DNA of 64,000 bases. Source: Psychrobacter celer. Its GTDB lineage: Bacteria > Pseudomonadota > Gammaproteobacteria > Pseudomonadales > Moraxellaceae. The notes beneath the pieces are model-generated. The model did not search any database. It saw nothing but the letters and a program-made list of their open reading frames with translations, and was not told where the DNA came from. The stretch covers positions 1 to 64,000 of the forward strand of contig NZ_JABASU010000002.1 of the NCBI RefSeq assembly GCF_016107555.1, in the 5' to 3' direction. The translations under genes and the position numbers were made by a program. The number at the start of each line of letters is the position of its first letter. Position 1 is the first letter of the stretch. Positions 27,002 through 35,520 of this stretch are shown one piece after another.

Positions 27002-28245
27002 ATTTTACCACCTACTATCAATACATTGTCCAAATCTTGCCACATCTCATCGACGCTATCAGCCGCAGTTTCCACACACAGTACAATCAAGTCCCACGCC
27101 TTTGGCTCGACGTTATATACAAAGTTGGTCATGCCAAGACCATAATGATCACGAAAGCTTAGCATCGTACCGATCGCGCCGCCAAGAGCAATCGGCGAGC
27201 GTGTCAGCGCGCCAAATTTGACGGTAGCCTGCGTTTGGCTTTCTAGCCACTCTGCCAACAAAAACGGCAACCAAACAAACTCATTACTGCCTAATACCAA
27301 TATGCGCGCAGGCCACTGAGGCAGGCTAGGCGATACCTGCTCGCGAAAGCGTGTAAATACCGTTTGGAAGTGCGCCAAATAACGATCAAACCCCTCTGTA
27401 CTATCGAGCGTTGGGAAGCGCCCCCAATTGCCGGTGTCACCTAACGGCTGGCTACCAGCTTCGGTGGTATCGACGGCTGGCATCGTAATCGGCTCAGGAT
27501 TGGGGGCATCTGTCCAAGTCCACGCGCCAGACAATAAGTGATGACGATAAAAGTCAATATCAGGCAGGCGGCTAGATATAGCGTCCGCAGTATCCGTGGT
27601 GTCTTGCTGTTGGTTGAGTGACCAATCAACCAGCGTGGTTAGATGTACTTGCTCTAACTGACTAAGTCCAGCTTGACGTAGGGCAGTGACGACATTGACG
27701 CAGGTGTTGCCTGTCGAGGCCTCGTCATCGACCATAATAAGTGTCTTACTCGCAAGTAATTGCGCTTGCGTTGCTTGCTCTGCACTTTGGTAAATCAGGT
27801 GCTGGCTGGCGTGACTGTGATCTTCGCTAAAAGTCGTCAGCAGGCAGGCGCTGTCGTTGGGTGCGGCGTCAGCGCTATGCTGGGCGTGACGGGTGGAGTT
27901 GAGCAGTAGCGCGTTGGGGTAGCGGGTTTGCAGCGCTTGATGCACGCCTGCTGATAGACCCACCGCAGTCTCCGCCATACCAATCACCAAAATAGGCTCA
28001 GGCAAATGGCTGGGAATCAACGCGGCCAAATCAGTAAAAGCGGTACGCATGGTGCTGGGAGCGACAGGAATATGGCGACCTAAGACTTTTGAGACAAACA
28101 AAAATGCGCGCTTAGGATTGATGCGCTGAGCAAAGCCCAATAAATCATTTAATTGATACGCTGCATGGCCGTTATGGCTATTGGTCTGATACGTGAGATC
28201 AAGGATACCGCGAGGTAGCTCGATGGTGGTACGCTGCTTTGGCAT
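26998..28245 (-). CDS. PRTase_2 phosphoribosyltransferase with C-terminal TRSP domain
   Basis: 415 residues. The PRPP-binding signature is 'TLIMVDDEASTGNT' around residue 172-185, the form of type I phosphoribosyltransferases. The C-terminal half contains 'FGALTRSPIALGGAIG' near 355, the Thr-Arg-Ser-Pro motif naming the TRSP domain, and ends in 'DNVLIVGGKI'. ATG at 28245 with AAGGA six bases upstream; first gene of the minus-strand block PRTase-TRSP/HAD/StiP/CitE. Such proteins are restricted largely to Ter stress clusters and are predicted to attach a phosphoribosyl unit to a base-like acceptor. Confidence 0.85.
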   Translation of the reverse strand: MPKQRTTIELPRGILDLTYQTNSHNGHAAYQLNDLLGFAQRINPKRAFLFVSKVLGRHIPVAPSTMRTAFTDLAALIPSHLPEPILVIGMAETAVGLSAGVHQALQTRYPNALLLNSTRHAQHSADAAPNDSACLLTTFSEDHSHASQHLIYQSAEQATQAQLLASKTLIMVDDEASTGNTCVNVVTALRQAGLSQLEQVHLTTLVDWSLNQQQDTTDTADAISSRLPDIDFYRHHLLSGAWTWTDAPNPEPITMPAVDTTEAGSQPLGDTGNWGRFPTLDSTEGFDRYLAHFQTVFTRFREQVSPSLPQWPARILVLGSNEFVWLPFLLAEWLESQTQATVKFGALTRSPIALGGAIGTMLSFRDHYGLGMTNFVYNVEPKAWDLIVLCVETAADSVDEMWQDLDNVLIVGGKI

Positions 28246-29000
28246 TCATTTTCCTTTTAGGATTATTCAAATATACTTAGGTTTATATTTGATTTTTATA
28301 CTTGGTTTTTATATTGAAATTTTTACACTCAGGCCTTTTCAACTATGGTGCCCTTGATGGTGATATGAGCCTTGAGCCGCGTTTTTACAATCAATAAATA
28401 TAGCCAATCCGGCATCATATTGGCACACTTTATGTCATGTGCGACTGGCATTCATTTTGCGCGGCATCTGTCGGTGTTGGCACAGCACGCAAGAGAAACA
28501 AATACCAGTAGGACGGTACTGTTTTAAAATAGGTTAACCATAGCCGCATGATAACTGAAATCATATGATAAAGGTGGTAATGCCTGACCTGCGCCACCTA
28601 TCCAATGATAGCAAATCCTCACCAAAGCCATGGTATTCAAGCCTTATGGCGATTTTTAAACAATGAACCCACCCTCAACGTGAGCGTTTAGCCACCTATC
28701 GGATAATCTTGCCATTTATCGGTCAATGCCGGCTATCTGCTTGCGAGACAATATGTATTCGTTGATAATGCAGCCAAAATTACTTCTGTAAAGTAACCAG
28801 ATGGTAACGAGGTTTTGAGCAGCTAATATATAAAAAACCATGTGTTCGCTGGCAATACTGCTATTGCTGATTGATACGTTAAAAAAAGGTGCAAAACAGT
28901 TGTACGTCTGGCGATATTTTGGTGACCTAATCAGCGCCGCAGTTTACCAAAATAACTCAGCACGAAAAAGTTTGGCTGTATTGTTAAAAAGGAGTGAGCT
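28246..29000. other. 755-bp intergenic region between divergent Ter block and V4R gene
   Basis: No gene seen. About 28441-28545 resembles the 150-bp repeat family ('TTTTGCGCGGCATCTG', 'CACAGCACGC', 'ATACCAGTAGGACGGTACTG'). The remainder is AT-rich and should hold the two divergent promoters; no operator recognised. Confidence 0.5.
28441..28545. repeat. Diverged relative of the 150-bp repeat family
   Basis: Shares 'GCGGCATCTGTCGG' and 'GGCACAGCACGC' with 3878-3905 and 'CCAGTAGGACGGTACTG' with 37100-37116. Confidence 0.5.
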
Positions 29001-29738
29001 TTGAGATTTTCTTGTGCACTAGAAACCGCCTCGGAACGCATCCGTTTGGTCAATGTGATTTCACCATTGATCAAAGCTGGCTATCAGCTTGTCTCACAAA
29101 GACAAGAGCCGTCAAGCAATGGCGGCAACATCATACAGGTGGTGGCCAAAAGCCAAGGCGCGAAGACGCAAGCGGATGTGATCGCTGACTTGTCTGCCAT
29201 CGATGGGTGTACGCTGCTTAAGCTGGAAATTGAGGAAGACGAGGCGGCGGCGCCGGTTGCGGCTCCGATACCATCGGCACCTACTGCACCCGCAATAGAT
29301 GAAAAAAGCGTACTGGCCGCTATCGGTGCGCGGTATCCAGACATAGCCGAGGTGGTCACTCAGTACAAAGCCAGTCTGCCGGCCGAAAGACGCGTTAGTG
29401 CCATGCATGAGCTAGGCCGCAAGGTTGGCGGCGGTATCTATCAGCGTGACTATGCGCTCGGTAGTCCGCTCAAGATGTCTGCTGCCATCAGCCGCGAGTT
29501 GGTGCCTGCACTCAAAGTGTTTTCTAAAATCAAGGCCCGTGATCATGTCATTACTTTGGTGAAATGTCCGTTTTGTCAGTCATCCGAGCATTCGCATTCA
29601 GGCTGTCATTTTGTGGTGGGGTATATAGAAGGCTTTTTGGCAAGCAATCCCGCGGTGGGCAGAGTGCGCGCAGAAGAAACCAGCTGCGGTGCGGGCAGTA
29701 CCCATGTTTGCGAGTTTACTATAGTCGATACACTCTAA
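29001..29738 (+). CDS. V4R (4-vinyl-reductase-like) domain protein with N-terminal ACT-like domain
   Basis: 245 residues. TTG start at 29001 with a strong AAGGAG six bases upstream. Residues 1-80 look like a small alpha/beta regulatory fold; a Glu/Ala/Pro-rich linker (about 78-100) leads to a C-terminal V4R domain with 'CPFCQSSEHSHSGCHFVVGYIEGFL' (given in part: CPFC, HSGC, GYIEGFL) and 'AEETSCGAGSTHVCEF', which holds the conserved Cys/His positions of V4R small-molecule or metal sensors. The last five residues and the stop are encoded by the end of a 150-bp repeat. It sits between the Ter biosynthetic block and the MHYT gene, suggesting a sensor role, inferred. Confidence 0.75.
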   Translation: MRFSCALETASERIRLVNVISPLIKAGYQLVSQRQEPSSNGGNIIQVVAKSQGAKTQADVIADLSAIDGCTLLKLEIEEDEAAAPVAAPIPSAPTAPAIDEKSVLAAIGARYPDIAEVVTQYKASLPAERRVSAMHELGRKVGGGIYQRDYALGSPLKMSAAISRELVPALKVFSKIKARDHVITLVKCPFCQSSEHSHSGCHFVVGYIEGFLASNPAVGRVRAEETSCGAGSTHVCEFTIVDTL

Positions 29739-29869
29739 AAATGTCATAGCGCTACTGGGATGCTGTTTTTAAATGTAGGTTGCGCAGCCTCTGGGAACGC
29801 AGCACGCAAGTAAAATTTATACCAGTAGCGCGTTTAAATCTATAACAGTTTTACATTCAGCTAACTATA
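29720..29869. repeat. 150-bp repeat B, copy 2
   Basis: Inverted relative to copies 1 and 3 and nearly identical in the core. Left end TATAGTCGATACACTCTAAA overlaps the V4R gene's final codons; right end is ..TTCAGCTAACTATA. Confidence 0.85.
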
Positions 29870-30008
29870 TCTGGTAAAAATCACTCATGGGTCAAATAAC
29901 ACCTATGACAAAAAAGTAATGAGCGTCTCAAGTACGGCGACTCGTACAAATCTTAAGTGGCTTAAATGGCTTGGGCTCACTGTTTATAAAAATGTAAAGG
30001 GCGAAAAA

Positions 30009-30755
30009 ATGATAGAAGTTGAATATAACCTGATGTTGGTGCTTGTCTCGTATGCCATCGCTGTGTTTGGCTCGTATGTTGGTCTAAACTTGGCCATCCG
30101 AGTTCCGTCTGCTAAGCCTGGCAATGACTTGTACTTTTGGGTAGCGCTGTCTTCGCTCGCCATCGGTGGTGCGATTTGGTCGATGCACTATATCGGTATG
30201 ATGGCCGTGGATATGAAGATGCCAGTGACCTATGATCTGGGCTTGACGATTGTGTCGATGCTGCTGGCGGTACTGTTTGTGGCGGTTGGTGTGGTCATCG
30301 TTGGCCGCGGTGTACCAAGTGTGGCAAAACTGCTCGGCGGCGGGATATTGACAGGTCTTGGCGTGGCCGCCATGCACTATACCGGCATGGCATCCATGCA
30401 GATGGACGCAACCATGTCCTATAACACCCCGCTTTTGCTCACATCGATTGCGATTGCCATTGCCGCATCGATCGCTGCGCTATGGTTGGCCTTTAATCTG
30501 CGTGGCAATCTACAACGTTTTGGCAGTGCCTTTATCATGGGTATTGCGGTGTGCGGGATGCATTACACAGGTATGGCCGCGATGGAGATGCAAATGGTTC
30601 ATACGGGTGAGATGATGTCTATGGCGCATAGCAGCTCAGACGCTTTTATGTCATCGATGCTTATCTTTATCGGCTCGGCCATCGTCCTAAGCTTGCTGTG
30701 GGTGATTGCTTCTAAAAATGCGCCGCAAAAGGCAGCACTGGTATTTGGTGAGTGA
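30009..30755 (+). CDS. Stand-alone MHYT-domain membrane protein
   Basis: About 248 residues. ATG at 30009 has AAGGG seven bases upstream; the earlier in-frame ATG at 29919 lacks a ribosome site and would add 30 unrelated residues. Seven membrane helices are predicted with three MHYxGM repeats (MHYIGMM, MHYTGMA, MHYTGMA) at helix ends, plus many extra Met residues next to them ('MAVDMKMP', 'MASMQMDATM', 'MAAMEMQM'). MHYT domains are proposed copper- or redox/gas-sensing modules, usually fused to GGDEF-EAL or kinase outputs; this one has no output domain, so it must signal through a partner or serve another role. Confidence 0.88.
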   Translation: MIEVEYNLMLVLVSYAIAVFGSYVGLNLAIRVPSAKPGNDLYFWVALSSLAIGGAIWSMHYIGMMAVDMKMPVTYDLGLTIVSMLLAVLFVAVGVVIVGRGVPSVAKLLGGGILTGLGVAAMHYTGMASMQMDATMSYNTPLLLTSIAIAIAASIAALWLAFNLRGNLQRFGSAFIMGIAVCGMHYTGMAAMEMQMVHTGEMMSMAHSSSDAFMSSMLIFIGSAIVLSLLWVIASKNAPQKAALVFGE

Positions 30756-30783
30756 TATCTCATACTGCAGCCCGATGAGATTA

Positions 30784-30822
30784 GGGCGTGTCGTCAGCTC
30801 AATCAATATCTCAATCAATTAA
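30784..30822. mobile_element. MITE-like element A, fragment
   Basis: TA-GGGCGTGTCGTCAGCTCAAT begins like an intact end but no right end follows; only about 39 bases remain before unrelated sequence. Confidence 0.5.
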
Positions 30823-30846
30823 ATTGAAAGCATGCTTTAGACAAAA

Positions 30847-30880
30847 AGGTTTTTAGAGTACGCTCTAAAAACCTTTTTTT
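30847..30880. terminator. Bidirectional terminator between MHYT and ATP-grasp genes
   Basis: AGGTTTTTAGAG (30847-30858) pairs perfectly with CTCTAAAAACCT (30863-30874) and is followed by seven T. Confidence 0.88.
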
Positions 30881-30954
30881 ATGCCGCCACTTTTTTGATG
30901 TTGCCTAATTGTCTTTAAAATAAGGGTCTGCATCAAGGGTAATAGACGGCAGTT

Positions 30955-32079
30955 TTATTTAATTTTGACACTGGTCATCAAAGAGCGCACCTGACAGGGA
31001 GTGATTTGCTCAATGACGTCAGCCAGTTTGGGCTTGTCGCTCAGGCCCAGCCAATAGCCAAAGCCAATTTGAGTCAAGTCGACAGCGCTGTGCGCCGTAT
31101 AGCCGATACCACCTGAGGGGCGGCTGTTGATCTCAAGGACACGGTGCTGGCCGTCGCTATCGGCCTTGGTCTGGACGCTAACGATACCATCGCAGCCAAA
31201 GGCACTAATCAATGGAATCACCACTGCCATCACCTCCTGATCGTAGCCGACATGCTGGATTTTTCCTGTTTTATGGCGTGTAACGGCCGCCAGCACCTCA
31301 CCGTATTCACACACCACGTCGATAGAGTATTCTTGGCCTGATAGATAGGGCATCAGTAGCATAGGGATAGGACGCTCATGCACCATCTGGCTATGGCTAT
31401 ATGCCTGCAAAAACTGCTTGGTGCTGATTTTTTTCTCTTCGGTAAAGTACAGATGCTCAAAGCTGTCATAAAGGTCAGCTGCTGCCTTTCCGGTATCAAG
31501 CCGCCAAAACCCTTGGGCAAAAATACCTGTGACCGGCTTGACACACAGCGGCTGATCGCAGTATTTATCCAGCAATGCTTCAAGCTCGGCTAGGGTATCA
31601 AACCGCCACGCCTCGGCCACAGGAATGTCATGCGCCTGACAGTGCTGCATAAAGGCAAACTTATCATCGATGGACGCTAGGGCGTCGACACTGGTGGCCC
31701 CTGTCAGTAGGCGGATGCCAGCCGCCGCAAACGCGTCGCGCTTTGCTTCGTAGTCTATGCTGTTGCGTCCAGTCAAAAGGACTTTGACCTGCTGCTGCTG
31801 GGCTTGTTCGAGCACAAACTGCCAGCGCGGTACATCAAGAGGGGGCATTTGCTTAGGAACATCACTTGCGGACGCTAAAGGCTCACGATAGACCGTATCG
31901 GCCAGCGAAAAGATTTCAGGTCTATCATGGCGATGTGAGGCAATGATATGCAGTGGCGCGCTCGTTTTGGTTTTTAGAGCTTGCAGGCTAGCGAGCATAT
32001 CGCGCTGGCTGGATTGACCTTCAGCCAACCAGACGGCTAGAGGCGCTGAGTGATGAGTAGCGTTTGCAGGGTTGTTCAT
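30955..32079 (-). CDS. ATP-grasp ligase of Ter module
   Basis: 374 residues. An N-terminal Rossmann-like part (about 1-130) precedes the ATP-grasp fold: 'DDKFAFMQHCQAHDIPV' near 150, 'LCVKPVTGIFAQGFWRL' near 190 (nucleotide-binding Lys), 'MPYLSGQEYSIDVV' near 265 and the Mg2+ motif 'RVLEINSRPSGGIGYT' near 340. ATP-grasp enzymes join a carboxylate to an amine or thiol via acyl-phosphate. Ter gene clusters regularly encode one beside the two PRTase proteins, HAD and CitE-like enzymes, consistent with a peptide- or amino-acid-decorated nucleoside product. Divergent from the TerA gene. ATG at 32079. Confidence 0.85.
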   Translation of the reverse strand: MNNPANATHHSAPLAVWLAEGQSSQRDMLASLQALKTKTSAPLHIIASHRHDRPEIFSLADTVYREPLASASDVPKQMPPLDVPRWQFVLEQAQQQQVKVLLTGRNSIDYEAKRDAFAAAGIRLLTGATSVDALASIDDKFAFMQHCQAHDIPVAEAWRFDTLAELEALLDKYCDQPLCVKPVTGIFAQGFWRLDTGKAAADLYDSFEHLYFTEEKKISTKQFLQAYSHSQMVHERPIPMLLMPYLSGQEYSIDVVCEYGEVLAAVTRHKTGKIQHVGYDQEVMAVVIPLISAFGCDGIVSVQTKADSDGQHRVLEINSRPSGGIGYTAHSAVDLTQIGFGYWLGLSDKPKLADVIEQITPCQVRSLMTSVKIK

Positions 32080-32496
32080 GGGTCTCTCAGATGCTAAGGG
32101 TTAGGGGTAGTATCGTGATCCGATCGTCACTGTTTCTCAAGCACTTTATTATCAGAGCTTTATTTATCAGAGCTTTATGGCATAGGGATAGTGAGCGCAC
32201 TTTAATACCAGTAGCACTGGGCTTATTTTCAACTGACTGCTACTATAGAGCAATGTGTAGGCCATGTCTTCGATTCACGCGATAGCTATCTGAGTGGGCT
32301 AAAAATGGCCAAATCTTGGCAAGCATCGTTAAACGTCGTCAAATAGCAGGTCAATACCCAATATTAACGGCGCTATTTTCCTTGTTTGACCGCAATTTAT
32401 CTCATTTTTATCACTATTTTTGAAATGCAGACACAGCCTAGTATGATCCATTAAGCAATAAAAAATAAGCATTATTACTTATAAGAAGGACAGAAT
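32080..32496. other. Divergent promoter region ATP-grasp / TerA with repeats
   Basis: No gene seen. It contains a 14-bp direct duplication TATCAGAGCTTTAT (about 32150-32177), a word 'GATAGTGAGC..TTAATACCAGTAG' also found at 37081-37106, and a diverged MITE A at 32260-32438. Confidence 0.55.
32260..32438. mobile_element. MITE-like element A, copy 4 (diverged, about 179 bp)
   Basis: Ends TA-GGCCATGTCTTC and GCAGACACAGCC-TA; interior 'GTGGGCTAAAAATGGCCAAAT' and 'TTTCCTTGTTTGACCGCAAT' match copy 2 in the same orientation. Confidence 0.65.
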
Positions 32497-33744
32497 ATGA
32501 GCCAAAACCAACCGCAACAATTGGTGGCGGGTGCCAACGCGCCATTACCCAATGACCATATCAGTATTCGTATCATAAGCCAAAACGCGGTAGATTGCGC
32601 CGCTTATCGCTTAACTAGCGATGGTAAGGTACGCGGTGATGGCGACATGATATTTTATGGTCAGACCCGCAGCGACGACGGCAATGTCAGCTTTCGCGGC
32701 CATGACAGCGATGGGTTTTTTGATATCAATTTGCCCGCGCAGCCTGCCAATATCGACAAGATTGCTTTGGCATTCTCTAGCGAGCAAACGCTGGCGCAAA
32801 TCGGTGATGTGGATATTCAGGTATTGCAGGGCAGCCAAGTATTGTTGACCTGCCAGCTAAATGGTACTGGCCGCTCCGAAAAAGCCATTATCTTGGCCGA
32901 ATGCTACCGCCGGCAGGGCAGTTGGAAGTTTCGTTTTATCGCGCAGGGGTTTAATGGTGGTCTCAAGCCATTATCTGAGCATTTCGGGGTCGAGATTGCT
33001 GATGAAGCGCCAGCCCCAAGCCAAGCAGCACCTCAAGCACAGACGATCAATACACAGAAACCCAATCGACCTGCTCAGGCCACCCCGCCGCCGATACCCG
33101 CCAGTCCTACGGTAAATTTAAACAAAATCACCTTAACCAAAAATCAGTCCAGCATCAATCTAAAAAAACGCGACAATTTTGGCAAAATCGCGGTCAATCT
33201 CAACTGGAACCAGCGGCCAAATGCCGATCAAAAAACGCCCAAAAAAGGGCTATTAGGCGATTTATTTAAGCAGCACAAATCTGGCGGCATCGATTTGGAT
33301 GTCGGTGCGATGATTCATCTAAAAAATGGCGAAAAAACCCTGATTCAAGCACTGGGCAATCGCTTTGGTAGCTTGCAGTCGGCGCCTTATGTGTGCTTGC
33401 GGGCTGATGATAGAACCGGGCAGGTGAGTGACGGTGAATGGCTCGATATCAATGGTCAACAGTGGTCGCAGATTGAGGAGGTGTTTATTTTTGCCTTTAT
33501 TTATGAGGGTGTGCCAAACTGGGCCCAAACTGATGGGGTGGTGACCATTCACGTGCCAGAGCAGCCACCGATTGAGACTCGTCTGACAGAAGGCACCGAC
33601 AACCTGCCTATGTGTGCCATCGCGCGGCTGGTCAATCAGCAAGGCAGCATCAATGTCGAGCGTATCAACCAATACTTTAAAGGTCACCAAGAAATGGATA
33701 AGGCCTTTCATTGGGGCTTTAGCTGGAAGCGTGGACGTAAGTAA
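32497..33744 (+). CDS. terA: TerA-like protein with two TerD-type domains
   Basis: 415 residues, compared with about 385 for plasmid TerA. First TerD-like domain about 10-170 ('DGDMIFYGQTRSDDGNV', 'AIILAECYRRQGSWKFRFIAQGFNGGL'); Pro/Gln-rich linker about 172-225; second domain about 225-415 ('LNWNQ', 'GGIDLDVGAMI', 'VFIFAFIYEGVPNW'). The full Ca2+-binding [13 protein letters not shown] motif of TerD is absent, so calcium binding may be weak or lost. TerA/TerD proteins are cytoplasmic stress proteins thought to assemble at the membrane with TerC. ATG at 32497 with AAGGAC five bases upstream. Convergent with the TerZ-like gene. Confidence 0.8.
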   Translation: MSQNQPQQLVAGANAPLPNDHISIRIISQNAVDCAAYRLTSDGKVRGDGDMIFYGQTRSDDGNVSFRGHDSDGFFDINLPAQPANIDKIALAFSSEQTLAQIGDVDIQVLQGSQVLLTCQLNGTGRSEKAIILAECYRRQGSWKFRFIAQGFNGGLKPLSEHFGVEIADEAPAPSQAAPQAQTINTQKPNRPAQATPPPIPASPTVNLNKITLTKNQSSINLKKRDNFGKIAVNLNWNQRPNADQKTPKKGLLGDLFKQHKSGGIDLDVGAMIHLKNGEKTLIQALGNRFGSLQSAPYVCLRADDRTGQVSDGEWLDINGQQWSQIEEVFIFAFIYEGVPNWAQTDGVVTIHVPEQPPIETRLTEGTDNLPMCAIARLVNQQGSINVERINQYFKGHQEMDKAFHWGFSWKRGRK

Positions 33745-33783
33745 CACCTAATCCCAATCTTCAAGTATCAGTATTCAAATATC

Positions 33784-33822
33784 AATCAGCCCGTCTATGA
33801 TAAATAGACGGGCTGATTTTTT
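33784..33822. terminator. Bidirectional terminator between terA and terZ
   Basis: AATCAGCCCGTCTA (33784-33797) pairs perfectly with TAGACGGGCTGATT (33805-33818), with T and A runs on either side. Confidence 0.9.
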
Positions 33823-33861
33823 GTAAACAAAAACAGTTATAGTAAATACAAGTAGCACCTA

Positions 33862-34470
33862 TTAAGCATGCGGGGTAATCGCAGGCATCAAGTCATGAAA
33901 GGTACGACCAGAGGCAGTCTCTCCGATGGCGTGCATCTTCCACTCGCCGTTATGACGATAGACCTTGGCCATAATCATCGCAGTATGGCCGCCTTGTGCG
34001 GATAAATTATAGCGCGCCACCTCAGCGTTGTTGCTGGCGTTGACGATACGGCAAAACGCATTTTCGACGGTCTCAAACGTCTGACCGGTAAAGCTATTGA
34101 CCGTAAATACCAGTGACGTCACATTGCTTGGGACGCGCGCGAGATCGACGTTGATGACTTCATCGTCGCCGTCACCATCGCCAGTACGATTGTCGCCTGT
34201 ATGGACGATGCTGCCGTCTTTTGATTTTAGCTGGCTAAACCAAATCGCATCGACGGCTTGTTTGCTGCTATCGAACATGATGCAAGAGGCATCAAGATCG
34301 ATAGAGTCGCCGCCGCTACCACCGCCAAACAATTTACCCAAAAACCCGCCTTTTTGTGCTTGAGGCCCTTGAGCCACATCCCAGCCTAGGCCCAGTTTGA
34401 CTTGTGTCAGCTCGCCGCCAGCTTCTTTGCTTAAAGAGATTTTTTGCCCTTTTTGTAGATTAACTGCCAT
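33862..34470 (-). CDS. terZ: TerZ-like TerD-family protein
   Basis: 202 residues. Compared with TerD it carries a Gly-rich insertion 'GGFLGKLFGGGSGGDS' near residue 40-55 before 'IDLDASCIMFD', the arrangement of TerZ. The calcium-binding motif GDNRTGDGDGDDE is intact near residue 92-104, followed by 'VNSFTGQTFETVENAFCRIV'. TerZ and TerD proteins bind Ca2+ and take part in tellurite, phage and colicin tolerance. ATG at 34470 with AAGGA seven bases upstream. It follows the AIM24-family gene by about 46 bases and is probably cotranscribed with it. Confidence 0.9.
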   Translation of the reverse strand: MAVNLQKGQKISLSKEAGGELTQVKLGLGWDVAQGPQAQKGGFLGKLFGGGSGGDSIDLDASCIMFDSSKQAVDAIWFSQLKSKDGSIVHTGDNRTGDGDGDDEVINVDLARVPSNVTSLVFTVNSFTGQTFETVENAFCRIVNASNNAEVARYNLSAQGGHTAMIMAKVYRHNGEWKMHAIGETASGRTFHDLMPAITPHA

Positions 34471-34516
34471 GAGATTGTCCTTATAATAATTGTGAGTAAA
34501 AACGAACAGCGCCGCG

Positions 34517-35269
34517 CTATAAGATATTGTCTAAAAAGCCACCGCCGCCGCCGCGACCGCCTGAGCTGGTGCCTAGGATGCTTTGTAGCCAGCCTTGGTA
34601 GCTGTCACGGTTGCGTGAGCAGATGATGACTTTGCCGCTACCTGAGAAGTTTAGCACCATACCTTCGCCGCTGGTGACGGAGTTGATGATATTGCTCATG
34701 ATGCCTTTTTTCTTACTGGTCGACACCGACAGTTTATAGTCTAAATTTGAGTCCCAGCAGACCACGTGACCATTATCAATGATGACGTCTTTGTCTGGTG
34801 TCACCTCAATCTCAAACAGCGAGCCAAAACCTGATACCACCACTTGACCTTGGCCTTGGGTCTGCATCACCATAAAGCCGCCGGTATCGCCAAATACTGC
34901 GCCGCCAAGGTTGCGCTGAATATTGGCTCTGATATCGACGCCTGTTTGCGCGGCGACAAAAGCTCCATCACTGAGTGTGTATTGCTGCTTGCCGACCTCG
35001 ATGATTTGCATGTCGCCATCTAGCGTTGGTGCAAGCAGGCAGTCTCCTTCGCCGCCCGTCGCTTCTATCTGCTGCTGAAATAGGGATTCGTCATTGGCAA
35101 AGCGGCGCATCAACGACTGCATCAGCCCGCCTTGTAGCTTGCCTTTTAACTCAAGATTGGACTCCATCATGACCATGGCGTTGGCTTCACAATAAATAGA
35201 GTCACCCTTTTTTAGATTGCAGTGCAAAAAAGGCTCAATGGTACCGATTAAGCTAAATGTCGCGGCCAT
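34517..35269 (-). CDS. AIM24-family (TIGR00266-like) protein
   Basis: 250 residues from the ATG at 35269 (AAGGA ten bases upstream; an in-frame TTG at 35278 sits on that site). The beta-helical AIM24 fold shows as 'KKGDSIYCEANAMVMMESNLEL', 'GEGDCLLAPTLDGDMQII' and 'GQVVVSGFGSLFEIEVTPDKDVIIDNGHVVCWD' in part, with a final Gly-rich tail 'GGRGGGGGFLDNIL'. AIM24-type proteins recur in bacterial Ter clusters and are suspected membrane-associated scaffolds; the yeast namesake is mitochondrial. Lies between the TerE-like and TerZ-like genes on the same strand. Confidence 0.82.
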   Translation of the reverse strand: MAATFSLIGTIEPFLHCNLKKGDSIYCEANAMVMMESNLELKGKLQGGLMQSLMRRFANDESLFQQQIEATGGEGDCLLAPTLDGDMQIIEVGKQQYTLSDGAFVAAQTGVDIRANIQRNLGGAVFGDTGGFMVMQTQGQGQVVVSGFGSLFEIEVTPDKDVIIDNGHVVCWDSNLDYKLSVSTSKKKGIMSNIINSVTSGEGMVLNFSGSGKVIICSRNRDSYQGWLQSILGTSSGGRGGGGGFLDNIL

Positions 35270-35354
35270 AGGGGGCAAATCCTTCTTTTAATCTTTTTGA
35301 TAGAGGCGATGTCACAGGGGCTGATTTATAAAGCTTTATGCTGCGTAATAAACA

Positions 35355-35397
35355 TAAAGCCATCAAATGTGAAAAATGAGCACACTTGATGGCTTAT
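35355..35397 (-). terminator. Possible terminator or processing hairpin after the TerE-like gene
   Basis: AAGCCATCAAATGTG pairs with CACACTTGATGGCTT (about 14 of 15) around a nine-base loop. The T tract on the minus-strand exit is short (TTTATG), so termination may be partial. Confidence 0.55.
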
Positions 35398-35452
35398 TTG
35401 CTGCCGCAGTCCTATATAGATGGTGACTGCGACGATGGAGGGTTTAACCTTT

Positions 35453-35516
35453 GATAGATTTAAACCATGATAAGTCTAGATCTTGATAAGTTTAAACCCA
35501 GATAAGGTTAAACGAT
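35453..35516. repeat. Four-unit 16-bp degenerate tandem array next to the TerE-like stop
   Basis: Units GATAGATTTAAACCAT, GATAAGTCTAGATCTT, GATAAGTTTAAACCCA and GATAAGGTTAAACGAT follow each other with exact 16-bp spacing and end four bases before the stop codon at 35521. Confidence 0.8.
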
Positions 35517-35520
35517 GGCG

